Source of the DNA: Eriocheir sinensis | Taxonomy: Eukaryota; Arthropoda; Malacostraca; Decapoda; Varunidae | Assembly (NCBI RefSeq): GCF_024679095.1 | Contig: NW_026111617.1 | Location: forward strand, 229,501 to 293,500 | DNA: 64,000 bases | Reading direction: 5' to 3' | Shown: positions 28,601 to 41,861 of the stretch, piece by piece | How positions within the stretch are numbered: position 1 is the stretch's first letter | How the letters are laid out: each line of letters opens with the position of its first letter | The notes under the pieces: model-generated | The model's input: only the letters and a program-made list of their open reading frames with translations | Database searches by the model: none | What the model was told of the DNA's origin: nothing | Made by a program: the position numbers and the translations under genes

Positions 28601-30269
28601 ATAAGGTAAATCTATATTGAAATAGATATGCAAAATAAACATAAAATAATGTAAATTTGTATCAAATCATATGCGAATACACACAATAAAATAACGTAAA
28701 TTTTTATGAAAATGTATATAAAAAATACACATAAAATAATGTAAATACGTAGAAAAATATATATACAAAATACACATAAAATTATGTAAATTCTTATGAA
28801 AATAAATGAACAAAATTCCACTAAAAGAATGTATATTTGTAGGAAAATATAAATACAAAATACAAATAAAATAACTAAAATTTGTATAAAAATATATAAA
28901 AAATACATAAAAATAATTTAAATTTGTTTGAAAATAGATATGCAAAATACACATAAAATTAGGCAAATCTGTATTGAAATACATATACAAATTACACATA
29001 AAATATTGTAAATTTGTATGAAAATATATAAACAAATACATAAAATAGCGTAAATTTATATAAAATATTTATACAAAATATACATTAAATAATGTAAATG
29101 TGTATAAAAATATATATACAAAATACACATAGAATAATGTAAAATCGTATCAAAATAAATAAACAGAATATCAATAAAATAATGTAAATTTGTATGAAAA
29201 TAAAGATGCAAAATACCCAAATAATAACGCACATTTTTACAAAAATACACATAAAATAATTAAATTTGTATTAAAATTAATATACAAAATACACATACAA
29301 TATGGTAAATTTGTATTTATATAGATATGCAAAATAAACATAAATAATGTAAATTTGTATCAAAATATATATACGAATACCCATAAAATAGAGTAAGTTT
29401 CTATGAAAATATAAATTCAAAACACAAATAAATTGATATAAATAAGTATAAAAATATACATATCAAATACACCTAAAATAATGTAAATTCGTATAAAAAT
29501 AAATAAACAAAATTACGATAAAAGATGCAAGATACACATTAAATAATGTAAATATTTATAAAAAAATATATACAAAAAAAATTTGAATGCTGTGAAATCG
29601 TATCAAAATAAATACACCGAATATTAATAAAATAATGTAAATTTGTATGAAAATAAAGATGCAAAATTCCCATCAAATAGCGCATTTCTTATAAAAATAT
29701 ATATACCAAAATACACATAAAATATTTAAATTTGTATTGAAATAAATATACAAAATGCACATACAATAAGGTAAATTTGTATTGAAAGAGATATGCAAAA
29801 ATACATATAAAACAATGTAAATTTGTTTCAAAATATATATACGAATACACATAAAATAACGTAGATTTCTATAAAAATATATATACAAAATACACATAAA
29901 ATTAAGTAAATACATATAAAAATAGATATACAAAATACACATAAAATAATGTAAAATTGTTTAAAAAAAAAACAGAATATAAATAAAATAATGTAAATTT
30001 GTATGAAAATAAAAATGCAAAATACCCATAAAATAAAGCATATTTTTATAAAAATACATATACAAAAATACACATAGCATAATTAAATTTGTATTAAAAT
30101 TAATATACAAAATGCATATACAATAAGGTAAATTTGTATTGAAAAAATATGCAAAATACACATAAAACAGTGTAAATTTATTTCAAAATCTATATACGAA
30201 TACTCATAAATCAACGTAGATTTCTATAGAAATATATATACAAAATACACATCAAATGATGTAAACACG

Positions 30270-30406
<137 letters not shown>

Positions 30407-31185
30407 CACATTAAATAATGTAAACTCGCGTCAAAGTAAATAAAAAAAATATAAATAAAAGAATGTGTATTTGTATGAAAATAGATATTCAATATACACA
30501 TAAAATCACCTAAATTTGTATAAAACTATATACAAAAATACACAAAAATAATTTTAATTTGTATGAAAATAAATATACAAAATACACATAAAATTAGGTA
30601 AATTTGTATTGAAATACATTTACAAAATACACATAAAATAATGTAAATTTGAATGAAAATATATAAAAAAATACACTTAAAATAACGTAAATTTGTATAA
30701 AATATATATAAAAAATACACATTAAATAATGTAAATATGTATAAAAGAATATATACAACACACAAATAGAATAATATAAAATCGTATCAAAATAAATACA
30801 CAGAATATTAATAAAATAATGTAAATTTGTATGAAAATTAAGATGCAAAATACCCATAAAATAACGCATTTTTTCTAAAAATATTTATACCAAGACACAC
30901 ATAAAATATTTGAATTTGTATTAAAATAAATATACAAAAAGCACATACAATAAGGTAAATTTGCATTGAAATAGATATGCAAAATACATATAAAACCATG
31001 TAATTTTTTTTAAAAATACATATACGAATAAACATAAAATAACGTAGATTTCTATGAAAATAAATATACAAAATACACATAAAATGAAGTAAATACGTAT
31101 AAAAAAAGGTATACAAAATACACATAAAATAATGTAAACTTGTATAAAATAAATAAACAAAATACTAATAAAAGAAAGTGTATTG

Positions 31186-31205
31186 TATATATATATATAT
31201 ATATA
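31186..31205. repeat. Short (TA)n run, 20 nt
   Basis: Alternating TA of 20 nt within a minus-oriented monomer, near the strand switch at 31.3 kb. Confidence 0.85.
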
Positions 31206-31293
31206 AATTTACAAAATACAAATAAAATAACGTAAATTTATATAAAACTATATGCAAAAATACACAAAAGTAATTAAATTTGTGTGAAAATAG

Positions 31294-31323
31294 ATATACA
31301 AAATACATGTGTATTTTGTATAT
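31294..31323. repeat. Palindromic orientation switch
   Basis: ATATACAAAATACA (31,294-31,307), spacer TG, then its exact reverse complement (31,310-31,323). Confidence 0.95.
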
Positions 31324-32744
31324 TTATTTTCATACAAATTGAAATTATTTTTGTTTAATTTTTTATATATTTTCATACAAATTTTCGTTATTTAATGTGT
31401 ATTTTGTATATTTATTTTTTCTACAAATATACGTTCTTTTATCTGAATTTTGTTTATTGAATTTGTAACGAATTTACCTTATTTTGTTTATCTATTTTCA
31501 TACAAATTAAAATACTTCTGGGTATTTGTGTATATAGTTTTATATAAATTTACGTTATTTTATGTGTATTTTGTATATTTATATTTATACAAATACACAT
31601 TCTTTTATTGGTATTTTGTTTATTTATTTTGATACGAATTTACATTATTTTATGTGTATTTTGTATACATTTTTTTATACGTATTTACTTCATTTTATGT
31701 GTATTTTGTATATATATTTTTATAGAAATCTACGTTATTTTATGTGTATTCGTATATATATTTTGAAACAAATTTACATTGTTTTATATGTATTTTGCAT
31801 ATCTATTTCAATACAAATTTACCTTATTGAATGTGTTTTTTGTATATTTATTTTAATACAAAGTTAATTTTTTGATGTGTATTTTGGTATATATATTTTT
31901 ATAAATAAAAAAATGCGTTATTTTATGGGAGTTTTTATAAATATTTTGATACAAATCTACATTATTTTATGTATTTTGTATATACATTTCAATTCAAATT
32001 TAGCTTATTTTATCTGTATTTTGTATATCTATTTTCATACGAATTTAATTACTTCTGTGTATTTTTGTATAGTTTTATACAAATTTACGTTATTTTATGT
32101 GTATTTTGTATATTTATATTTATACAAATACACTTTCTTTTATTGGTATTTTGTTTATTTATTTTGATACGAGTTTACATTATTTTATGTGTATTTTGTA
32201 TACATTTTCTTATACATATTTACTTCATTTTATGTGTATTTTGTATATATATTTTTATACAAATCTACGTTATTTTATGTGTATTCGTATATACATTTTG
32301 AAACAATTTTACATTGTTTTATATGTATTTTGCATATCTATTTCAATACAGATTTACCTTATTGTATGTGTATTTTGTATATTTATTTTAATACAAATTA
32401 ATTTTTTCATGTGTATTTTGGTATATATATTTTTATAAAAAATGCGTTATTTAATGGGTATTTTGCATCTTTATTTTCATACAAATTTACATTGTTTTAT
32501 TAATATTCTGTGTATTTATTTTGATACGATTTTACATTATTCTATTTGTGTTTTGTATATATTTTTTTATACATATTTACATTATTTAATGTGTATTTTG
32601 TATATTTTAAAACAAATTTACGTTATTTTATGCGCATCTGTTAAAATATTTTGATACAAATTTACATTATTTTATGTATTTTGTAAATATATTTCAATAC
32701 AAATCTAGTTTTTTTATGAATATTTTGTATATCTATTTTCATTT
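31308..32744 (+). repeat. Satellite block, plus orientation
   Basis: T-rich strand on plus. 31,930-32,744 is a direct relative of 13,345-14,175, and the match continues through the orientation switch. Confidence 0.8.
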
Positions 32745-32815
32745 GTATCAAAATAAATAAACAAAATAGCAATAAAATAATGTAAATTTGTATGAGAAAA
32801 CATATACAAATGCAC
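31930..32815. repeat. 0.9 kb direct repeat spanning a strand switch, copy 2
   Basis: Copy of 13,345-14,240. The left edge is a fusion within a monomer (TTTTATGGGAGTTTTTATAA). Confidence 0.8.
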
Positions 32816-33044
32816 GTAAAATAAAGTAAATTTGCATATTTGTATTGAAATAGATTTGCAAAATACATATAAAACAATGTAAATTTGTTTCAAAATATAT
32901 ATACGAATACACATAAAATAACGTAGATTTCTATAAAAATATGTACAAAATACACATGAAATGAAGTAAATACGTATAAAAAAATGAATACAAAAAATAC
33001 ATAAAAATCGTATCAAAATAAATAAACAAAATACCAGTAAAAGA

Positions 33045-34715
33045 ATGTGTATTTGTAAAAATATAAATATACAAAATACACATAAAATATCGTAAATTTG
33101 TATAAAACTATATACAAAAATACACAGAAGTAATTAAATTTGTATGAAAATATATATACAAAATACAGCTAAATTAAGCTAAATTTGAATTGAAATGTAC
33201 ATACAAAATACATAAAATAATGTAAATCTGTATCAAAATATTTATACAAATACATATAATAACGTAGATTTGTTTAAAAATATATAAACAAAATACACAT
33301 TAAGTAATGTAAATACGTATAAAAAATATGTACAAAATACACATATAATCATGTAATTCGTATCAAAATAAATAAACAAAATAGCAATAAAATAATGTAA
33401 ATTTGTATGAGAAAACATATACAAATAACGCAAATTTCTATAAAAATATATGTACAAAAATGCACATAAAATAAAGTAAATATGCAAAAAAATATATATA
33501 CAAAACACACACTAAATAATGTAAATGCGTACATAAAATAACCTAAATTTGTATAAAACAATATACAAAAATACACAAAAATAATTTTAATTTGTTTGAA
33601 AAGAAATATACAAAATACATATAAAATTAGGTAAATTTGTATTGAAATACATATACAAAATACACATCAAATAATGTAAATTTGAATGAAAATATATAAA
33701 CAAATACACTTAAAATAACGTAAGTTTGTATAAAATATATATGCAAGATACACATTAAATAATGTAAATGTGTATAAAAAATATATATACAAAAAACAAA
33801 TAGAATAATGTAAAATCGTATCAAAATAAATACACAGAATATCAATAAAATAATGTAAATTTGTATGAAAATAAAGATACAAAATTCCCCAAAATTATCG
33901 CATTTTTTATAAAAATATATTTTCCAAAATACACATAAAATATTTAAATTTGTATTGAAATAAATATACAAAATGCATATACAGTAAGGTAAATTTGTAT
34001 TGAAAGAGATATTCAAAAATACATATAAAAAATGTAAATTTGTTTCAAAATATATATACGAATACACATAAAATAAAGTAGATTTCTATAGAAATATATA
34101 TACAAAATACATATGAAATTATGTAAATACGTATAAAAATATATATACAAAATACATATCAAATAATGTAAATTCGTGTCAAAATAAATAAACAAAATAC
34201 CATTAAAAAAAATGTGTATTTGTATGAAAATAGATTATAGATAATAAATTTGTATAAAATATATATGCAAGATACACATTAAATAATGTAAATATGTATA
34301 AAAAAGTATATACAAAAAACAAATAGAATAATGTAACATCGTATCAAAATAAATACACCGAATATTAATAAAATAATGTAAATTTGTATGAAAATAAAGA
34401 TGCAAAATTCCAATAAAATAGCGCATTTCTTATAAAAATATATATACCAAAATACACATAAAACATTTAAATTTGTATTGAAATAAATATACAAAATGCA
34501 TATACAATAAGGTAAATTTGTATTGAAAGAGATATGCAAAAATACATATAAAACAATGTAAATTTGTTTCAAAATATATATACGAATACAAATAAAAAAA
34601 CGTAGATTTCTATAAAAATATATATACAAAATACACATAAAATTAAGTAAATACGTATAAAAAAATGTATACAAAATACACAAAAAATAATGTATTTTCG
34701 AATTAAAATAAATGT
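33045..34715 (-). repeat. 2.65-kb-offset tandem duplication, copy 1
   Basis: Matches 35,697-37,365. Shared rare spellings are ATTCCCCAAAATTATCGC (33,886 and 36,535) and TACAGCTAAA (33,165 and 35,818). Confidence 0.8.
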
Positions 34716-34716
34716 A

Positions 34717-35697
34717 AATTTGAATGAAAATATAAAAACAAATACACTTAAAATAACGTAAATTTGTATAAAATATTTAAGCAAGATACACATTAAATAA
34801 TGTAAATGTGTATAAAAAATTATATACAAAAAACAAATACAATAATGTAAAATCGTATCAAAATAAATACACAGAATATCAATAAAATAATGTAAATTTG
34901 TATGAAAATAAAGATGCAAAATTCCCAAAAATTATCGCATTTTTTATAAAAATATATATACCAAAATACACAAAATATTTAAATTCGTATTGAAATAAAT
35001 ATACAAAATGCATATACAGTAAGGTAAATTTGTATTAAAAGAGATATTCAAAAATACATATAAAACAATGTAAATTTGTTTCAAAATATATATACGAATA
35101 CACATAAAATAAAGTAGATTTCTATAGAAATATATATACAAAATACATATGAAATTATGTAAATACGTATAAAAATATATATACAAAATACATATCAAAT
35201 AATGCAAATTCGTGTCAAAATAAATAAACAAAATATCATGAAAAGAATGAGTATTTGTATAAAAATAGATAATAGATAATAAATTTGTATAAAATATATA
35301 TGCAAGATACTCATTAAATAATGTAAATATGTATAAAAAAGTATATACAAAAAACAAATAGAATAATGTAAATTCGTATCAAAATAAAAACACCGAATAT
35401 TAATAAAATAATGTAAATTTGTATGAAAATAAAGATGCAAAACTCCCATAAAATAGCGCATTTCTTATAAAAATATATATACCAAAATACACATAAAATA
35501 TTTAAATTTGTATTGAAATAAATATACAAAATGCACATACAATAAGGTAAATTTGTATTGAAAGAGATATGCAAAAATACATATAAAACAATGTAAATTT
35601 GTTTCAAAATATATATACGAATACAAATAAAAAAACGTAGATTTCTATAAAAATATATATACAACATACACATAAAATTAAGTAAATACGTATAAAA
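34717..35697 (-). repeat. Nested 1.03-kb tandem duplicate
   Basis: Resembles 33,690-34,690 shifted by about 1.03 kb, and sits between the two copies of the larger tandem duplication. It starts inside a monomer fused as AAATAAATGTAAATTTG. Confidence 0.75.
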
Positions 35698-37365
35698 AAA
35701 TGTGTATTTGTAAAATATAAATATACAAAATACACATAAAATATCGTAAATTTGTATAAAACTGTATACAAAAATACACAGAAGTAATTAAATTTATATG
35801 AAAATATATATACAAAATACAGCTAAAATAAGCTAAATTTGAATTGAAATGTACATACAAAATACATAAAATAATGTAAATCTGTATCAAAATATTTATA
35901 CAAATACATATAATAACGTAGATTTGTTTAAAAATATATAAACAAAATACACATTAAGTAATGTAAATACGTATAAAAATATGTACAAAATACACATATA
36001 ATCATGTAATTCGTATCAAAATAAATAAACAAAATAGCAATAAAATAATGTAAATTTGTATGAGAAAACATATACAAATAACGCAAATTTCTATAAAAAT
36101 ATATGTACAAAAATGCACATAAAATAAAGTAAATTTGCAAAAAAATATATATACAAAACACACACTAAATAATGTAAATGCGTACATAAAATAACCTAAA
36201 TTTATATAAAACTATATACAAAAATACACAAAAATAATTTAAATTTGTTTGAAAAGAAATATACAAAATACACATAAAATTAGGTAAATTTGTATTGAAA
36301 TACATATACAAAATACACATCAAATAATGTAAATTTGAATAAAAATATATAAACAAATACACTTAAAATAACGTAAATTTGTATAAAATATATATGCAAG
36401 ATACACATTAAATAATGTAAATGTGTATAAAAAAATATATACAAAAAACAAATAGAATAATGTAAAGTCGTATCAAAATAAATACACAGAATATCAATAA
36501 AATAATGTAAATTTGTATGAAAATAAAGATGCAAAATTCCCCAAAATTATCGCATTTTTTATAAAAATATATTTACCAAAATACACATAAAATATTTAAA
36601 TTTGTATTGAAATAAATATACAAAATGCATATACTGTAAGGTAAATTTGTATTAAAAGAGATATTCAAAAATACATATAAAACAATGTAAATTTGTTTCA
36701 AAATATATATACGAATACATATAAAATAAAGTAGATTTCTATAGAAATATATATACAAAATACATATGAAATTATGTAAATACGTATAAAAATATATATA
36801 CAAAATACATATCAAATAATGTAAATTCGTGTCAAAATAAATAAACAAAATATCATGAAAAGAATGTGTATTTGTATAAAAATAGATAATAGATAATAAA
36901 TTTGTATAAAATATATATGCAAGATACTCATTAAATAATGTAAGTATGTATAAAAAAGTGTATACAAAAAACAAATAGAATAATGTAAATTCGTATTAAA
37001 ATAAATACACCGAATATTAATAAAATAATGTAAATTTGTATGAAAATAAAGATGCAAAATTCCCATAAAATAGCGCATTTCTTATAAAAATATATATACC
37101 AAAATACACATAAAATATTTAAATTTGTATTGAAATAAATATACAAAATGCACATACAATAAGGTAAATTTGTATTGAAAGACATATGCAAAAATACATA
37201 TAAAACAATGTAAATTTGTTTCAAAATATATATACGAATACAAATAAAAAAACGTAGATTTCTATAAAAATATATATACAAAATACACATAAAATTAAGT
37301 AAATACGTATAAAAAAATGTATACAAAATACACATAAAATAATGTAAATTCGATTTAAAATAAAT
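35697..37365 (-). repeat. 2.65-kb-offset tandem duplication, copy 2
   Basis: Second copy of 33,045-34,715. Both end next to AAAAAATGTATACAAAATAC (34,661 and 37,313). Confidence 0.8.
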
Positions 37366-38149
37366 AAACAAAATACCAATAAAAGAATGTGTATTTGGAT
37401 AAATATAAATATACAAAATACATATACAAAATAAACAAAATAAGGTAGATTTGTAATAAAATATATGTACAAAATACACATAAAATAATGTAAATTTATA
37501 TGAAAATATATATAGAAATACACATAAAATACCATGAATTTGTATAAAAATATATATTAAAAATAAATATTAAATAATGTAAAAGCGTATAAAAATATAT
37601 ATACAAAGTACATATAAAATAATGTAAATTCGTATCAATATAAATCAACAAAACACCAATAAAATAATATATATATATGAATGAAAATAAATTTAAAAAA
37701 TACACATAACATAACTAAAATATGTATTAAAATATATACAAAAATACATAGAAATAATTTGAGTTTGTATGAAAATAGATATTCAAAATACACATAAAAC
37801 TAGGTAAATTTCTTTTGAAATGTATATACAAAATAGCCATAAAATATTGTAAATTTGTGTCAAAATATATAAACAAATACACATAAAATAACGTAAATTT
37901 GTATGAAAAATATATACAAAATACACATAGAATAATGTAAATTCGTATCAAAATGAATGAGCAGAATATCAATAAAATAATGTATATTTGTATGAAAATA
38001 AAGATGCAAAATACCCAAAAAATAAAGCATATGTTTATAAAAATACAGATACAAAAATACACATCGAATAATTAAATTTGTATGAAAATTAATATACAAA
38101 ATGCGTATATAATAAGGTAAATTTGTATTGAAAAAATATGCAACATACA

Positions 38150-38895
38150 CGTTTACTCATACAAATTTATATTATTTTATTGGTATTTTGTTTATTTATT
38201 TTGATACGAATTACATGATTATATGTGTATTTTGTAAACATTTTTTTATACGTATTTACATTATTTAATGTGTATTTTGTTTATATATTTTCATACAAAT
38301 TTACGTTATTATATGTGTATTTGTATAAATATTTTGATACAAATTTACTTTATTTCATGTATTTTGTATATATATTTCAATTCAAATTTAGCTTATTTTG
38401 TGTGTATTTTGTATATATTTTCATACAAATTTAATTACTTCTGTGTATTTATGTATATAGTTTTATATAAATTTACGTTATTTTATGTGTATTTTGTATA
38501 TTTATATATATACAAATACACATTCTTTTATTGGTATTTTGTTTATTTATTTTGATACGAATTTACATTATTTTATGTGTATTTTGTATACATTTTTTTA
38601 TACGTATTTACTTAATTTTATGTGTATTTTGTATATATATATTTATAGAAATCTACGTTATTTTATGTGTATTCGTATACATATTTTGAAACAAATTTAC
38701 ATTTTGATACTAATTTACATTATTTTATGTGTATTTTGTATACATTTTTTATACGTTTTACTTAATTTTATGTGTATTTTGTATATATATTTTTATAGAA
38801 ATCTACCTTATTTCATGTGTATTCGTATATATATTTTGAAACAAATTTACATTGTTTATATGTATTTTGCATATCTATTTTTGTGTATTCTGTAT
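38150..38895 (+). repeat. Satellite block, plus orientation
   Basis: T-rich strand on plus, direct relative of 19,345-19,946. About 38,470-38,895 is the inverted counterpart of about 49,660-49,912. The right switch contains TATTTTTGTTATACATAG, also seen near 51,890. Confidence 0.8.
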
Positions 38896-38904
38896 TTATT
38901 TTTG

Positions 38905-39577
38905 TTATACATAGAATAAAGTAAAATCGTATCAAAATAAGTACACAGAATATCAATAAAATAATTTAAATTTGTATGAAAATAAAGATGCAAAATACCT
39001 ATAAAATAAAGCATATTTTTTTTTAAATACATATACAAAAATACACATAGAATAATTAAATATGTGTTAAAATTAATATACAAAATGCACATACAATAAG
39101 GTAAGTTTGTATTGAAAAAAAAAAGCAAAATACACATAAAACTGTAAATTTGTTTCAAAATATATATACGAATACACATAAAATAACGTTGATTTCTATA
39201 GGAATATATATACAAAATGCACATGAAATGATGTAAATACGTATAAAAATATATACAAAATACACATTAAATACTGTAAATTCGCGTCAAAATAAATAAA
39301 CAAAATATCAATAAAAGAATGTGTATTTGTATGAAAATAGATATACAAAATACACATAAAATAACCTAAATTTGTATCAAACTATTTTCTAAAATACACA
39401 AAAATATTTTAAATTTGTATGAAAATAAATATACAAAATACACATAAAATTAGGTAGATTTGTATTGAAATACATATACAAAATACACATAAAATAATGT
39501 AAATTTGAATGAAAAGACATAGACAAATACACTTAAAATAACGTAAATTTGTATAAAAAAATATATACAAAACACAA
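38905..39577 (-). repeat. Satellite block, minus orientation
   Basis: T-rich strand on minus, related to 36-312. About 39,500-39,575 shares the unusual spelling AAAAGACATAGACAAATAC with 61,690-61,765. Confidence 0.8.
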
Positions 39578-40320
39578 ATATCTCTTTCAATACAAATTTA
39601 CCTTATTGTATGTGCATTTTGTATATTTATTTCAATACAAATTTAAATATATTATGTGTATTTTGGTATATATATTTTTATAAGAAATGCGCTATTTTAT
39701 GGGAATTTTGCATCTTTATTTTCATACAAATTTACATTATTTTATTAATATTCGGTGTATTTATTTTGATACGATTTTACATTATTCTATTTTTTTTTGT
39801 ATATACTTTTTTATACATATTTACATTATTTAATGTGTATCTTGCATATATATTTTATACAAATTTATTATCTATTATCTATTTTCATACAAATACACAT
39901 TCTTTTAATGATATTTTGTTTATTTATTTTGACACGAGTTTACATTATTTGATATGTATTTTGTATATATATTTTTATACGTATTTACATAATTTCATAT
40001 GTATTTTGTATATATATTTCTATAGAAATCTACTTTATTTTATATGTATTCGTATATATATTTTGAAACAAATTTACATTGTTTTATATGTATTTTTGAA
40101 TATCTCTTTTAATACAAATTTACCTTACTGTATATGCATTTTGTATATTTATTTCAATACAAATTTAAATATTTTATGTGTATTTTGGTATATATATTTT
40201 TATAAAAAATGCGATAATTTTTGGGAATTTTGCATCTTTATTTTCATACAAATTTACATTATTTTATTGATATTCTGTGTATTTATTTTGATACAATTTT
40301 ACATTATTCTATTTATTTTT

Positions 40321-41260
40321 TGTATATATTTTTTTTAAACACATTTACATTATTTAATGTGTATCTTGCATATATATTTTATACAAATTTACGTTATTTT
40401 AAGTGTATTTGTTTATATATTTTCATTCAAATTTACATTTATTTTAATTCGAAATTACATTATTTTATGTGTATTTTGTATACATTTTTTTATACGTATT
40501 TACTTAATTTTATGTTTATTTTGTATATATATTTTTATAGAAATCTACGTTTTTTTTATTTGTATTCGTATATATATTTTGAAACAAATTTACATTGTTT
40601 TATATGTATTTTTGCATATCTCTTTCAATACAAATTTACCTTATTGTATGTGCATTTTGTATATTTATTTCAATGCAAATTTAAATATTTTATGTGTATT
40701 TTGGTATATATATTTTTATAAGAAATGCGCTATTTTATGGGAATTTTGCATCTTTATTTTCATACAAATTTACATCATTTTATTAATATTCGGTGTATTT
40801 ATTTTGATACGATGTTACATTATTCTATTTGTTTTTTGTATATACTTTTTTATACATATTTACATTATTTAATGTGTATCTTGCATATATATTTTATACA
40901 AATTTATTATCTATTATCTATTTTCATACAAATACACATTCTTTTCATGATATTTTGTTTATTTATTTTGACACGAATCTACATTATTTGATATGTATTT
41001 TGTATATATATTTTTATACGTATTTACATAATTTCATATGTATTTTGTATATATATTTCTATAGAAATCTACTTTATTTTATGTGTATTCGTATATATAT
41101 TTTGAAACACATTTACATTGTTTTATATGTATTTTTGAATATCTCTTTCAATACAAATTTACCTTACTGTATATGCATTTTGTATATTTATTTTAATACA
41201 AATTTAAATATTTTATGTGTATTTTGGTAAATATATTTTTATAAAAAATGCGATAATTTT
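40321..41260 (+). repeat. Near-identical 0.94 kb repeat, copy 1
   Basis: Reading the two copies side by side, I saw only one difference from 44,559-45,497: a T run near 40,835 one base longer here. This is far closer than other paralogous stretches in the window. Confidence 0.9.
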
Positions 41261-41861
41261 TGGGAATTTTGCATCTTTATTTTCATACAAATTTACATTA
41301 TTTTATTGATATTCTGTGTATTTATTTTGATACGATTTTACATTATTCTATTTGTTTTTTGTATATTTATTTTTTATACACATTTACATTATTTAATGTG
41401 TATCTTGCATATATATATTATACAAATTTACGTTATTTTAAGTGTATTTGTTTATATATTTTCATTCAAATTTAAATTATTTAATGTGTATTTTGTATAT
41501 GTATTTCAATACAAATTTACCTAGTTTTATGTGTATTTTGTATATTTCTTTTCAAACAAATTTAAATTATTTTTGTGTATTTTTGTATATAGTTTTATAC
41601 AAATTTAGGTTATTTTATGTACGCATTTACATTATTTAGTGTGTGTTTTGTATATATATTTTTTTGCAAATTTACTTTATTTTATGTGCATTTTTGTACA
41701 TATATTTTTATAGAAATTTGCGTTATTTGTATATGTTTTCTCATACAAATTTACATTATTTTATTGCTATTTTGTTTATTTATTTTGATACGAATTACAT
41801 GATTATATGTGTATTTTGTACATATTTTTGATACGTATTTACATTACTTAATGTTTACTTT

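Larger units (their letters stand above)
32745..38149 (-). repeat. Minus-oriented satellite block with nested tandem duplications
   Basis: About 5.4 kb with the T-rich strand on minus. It contains a 2.65-kb-offset duplication (33,045 and 35,697) and an embedded 1.03-kb-offset duplication (33,690 and 34,717). It ends at the switch that is the reverse complement of the one at 18,585. Confidence 0.85.
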
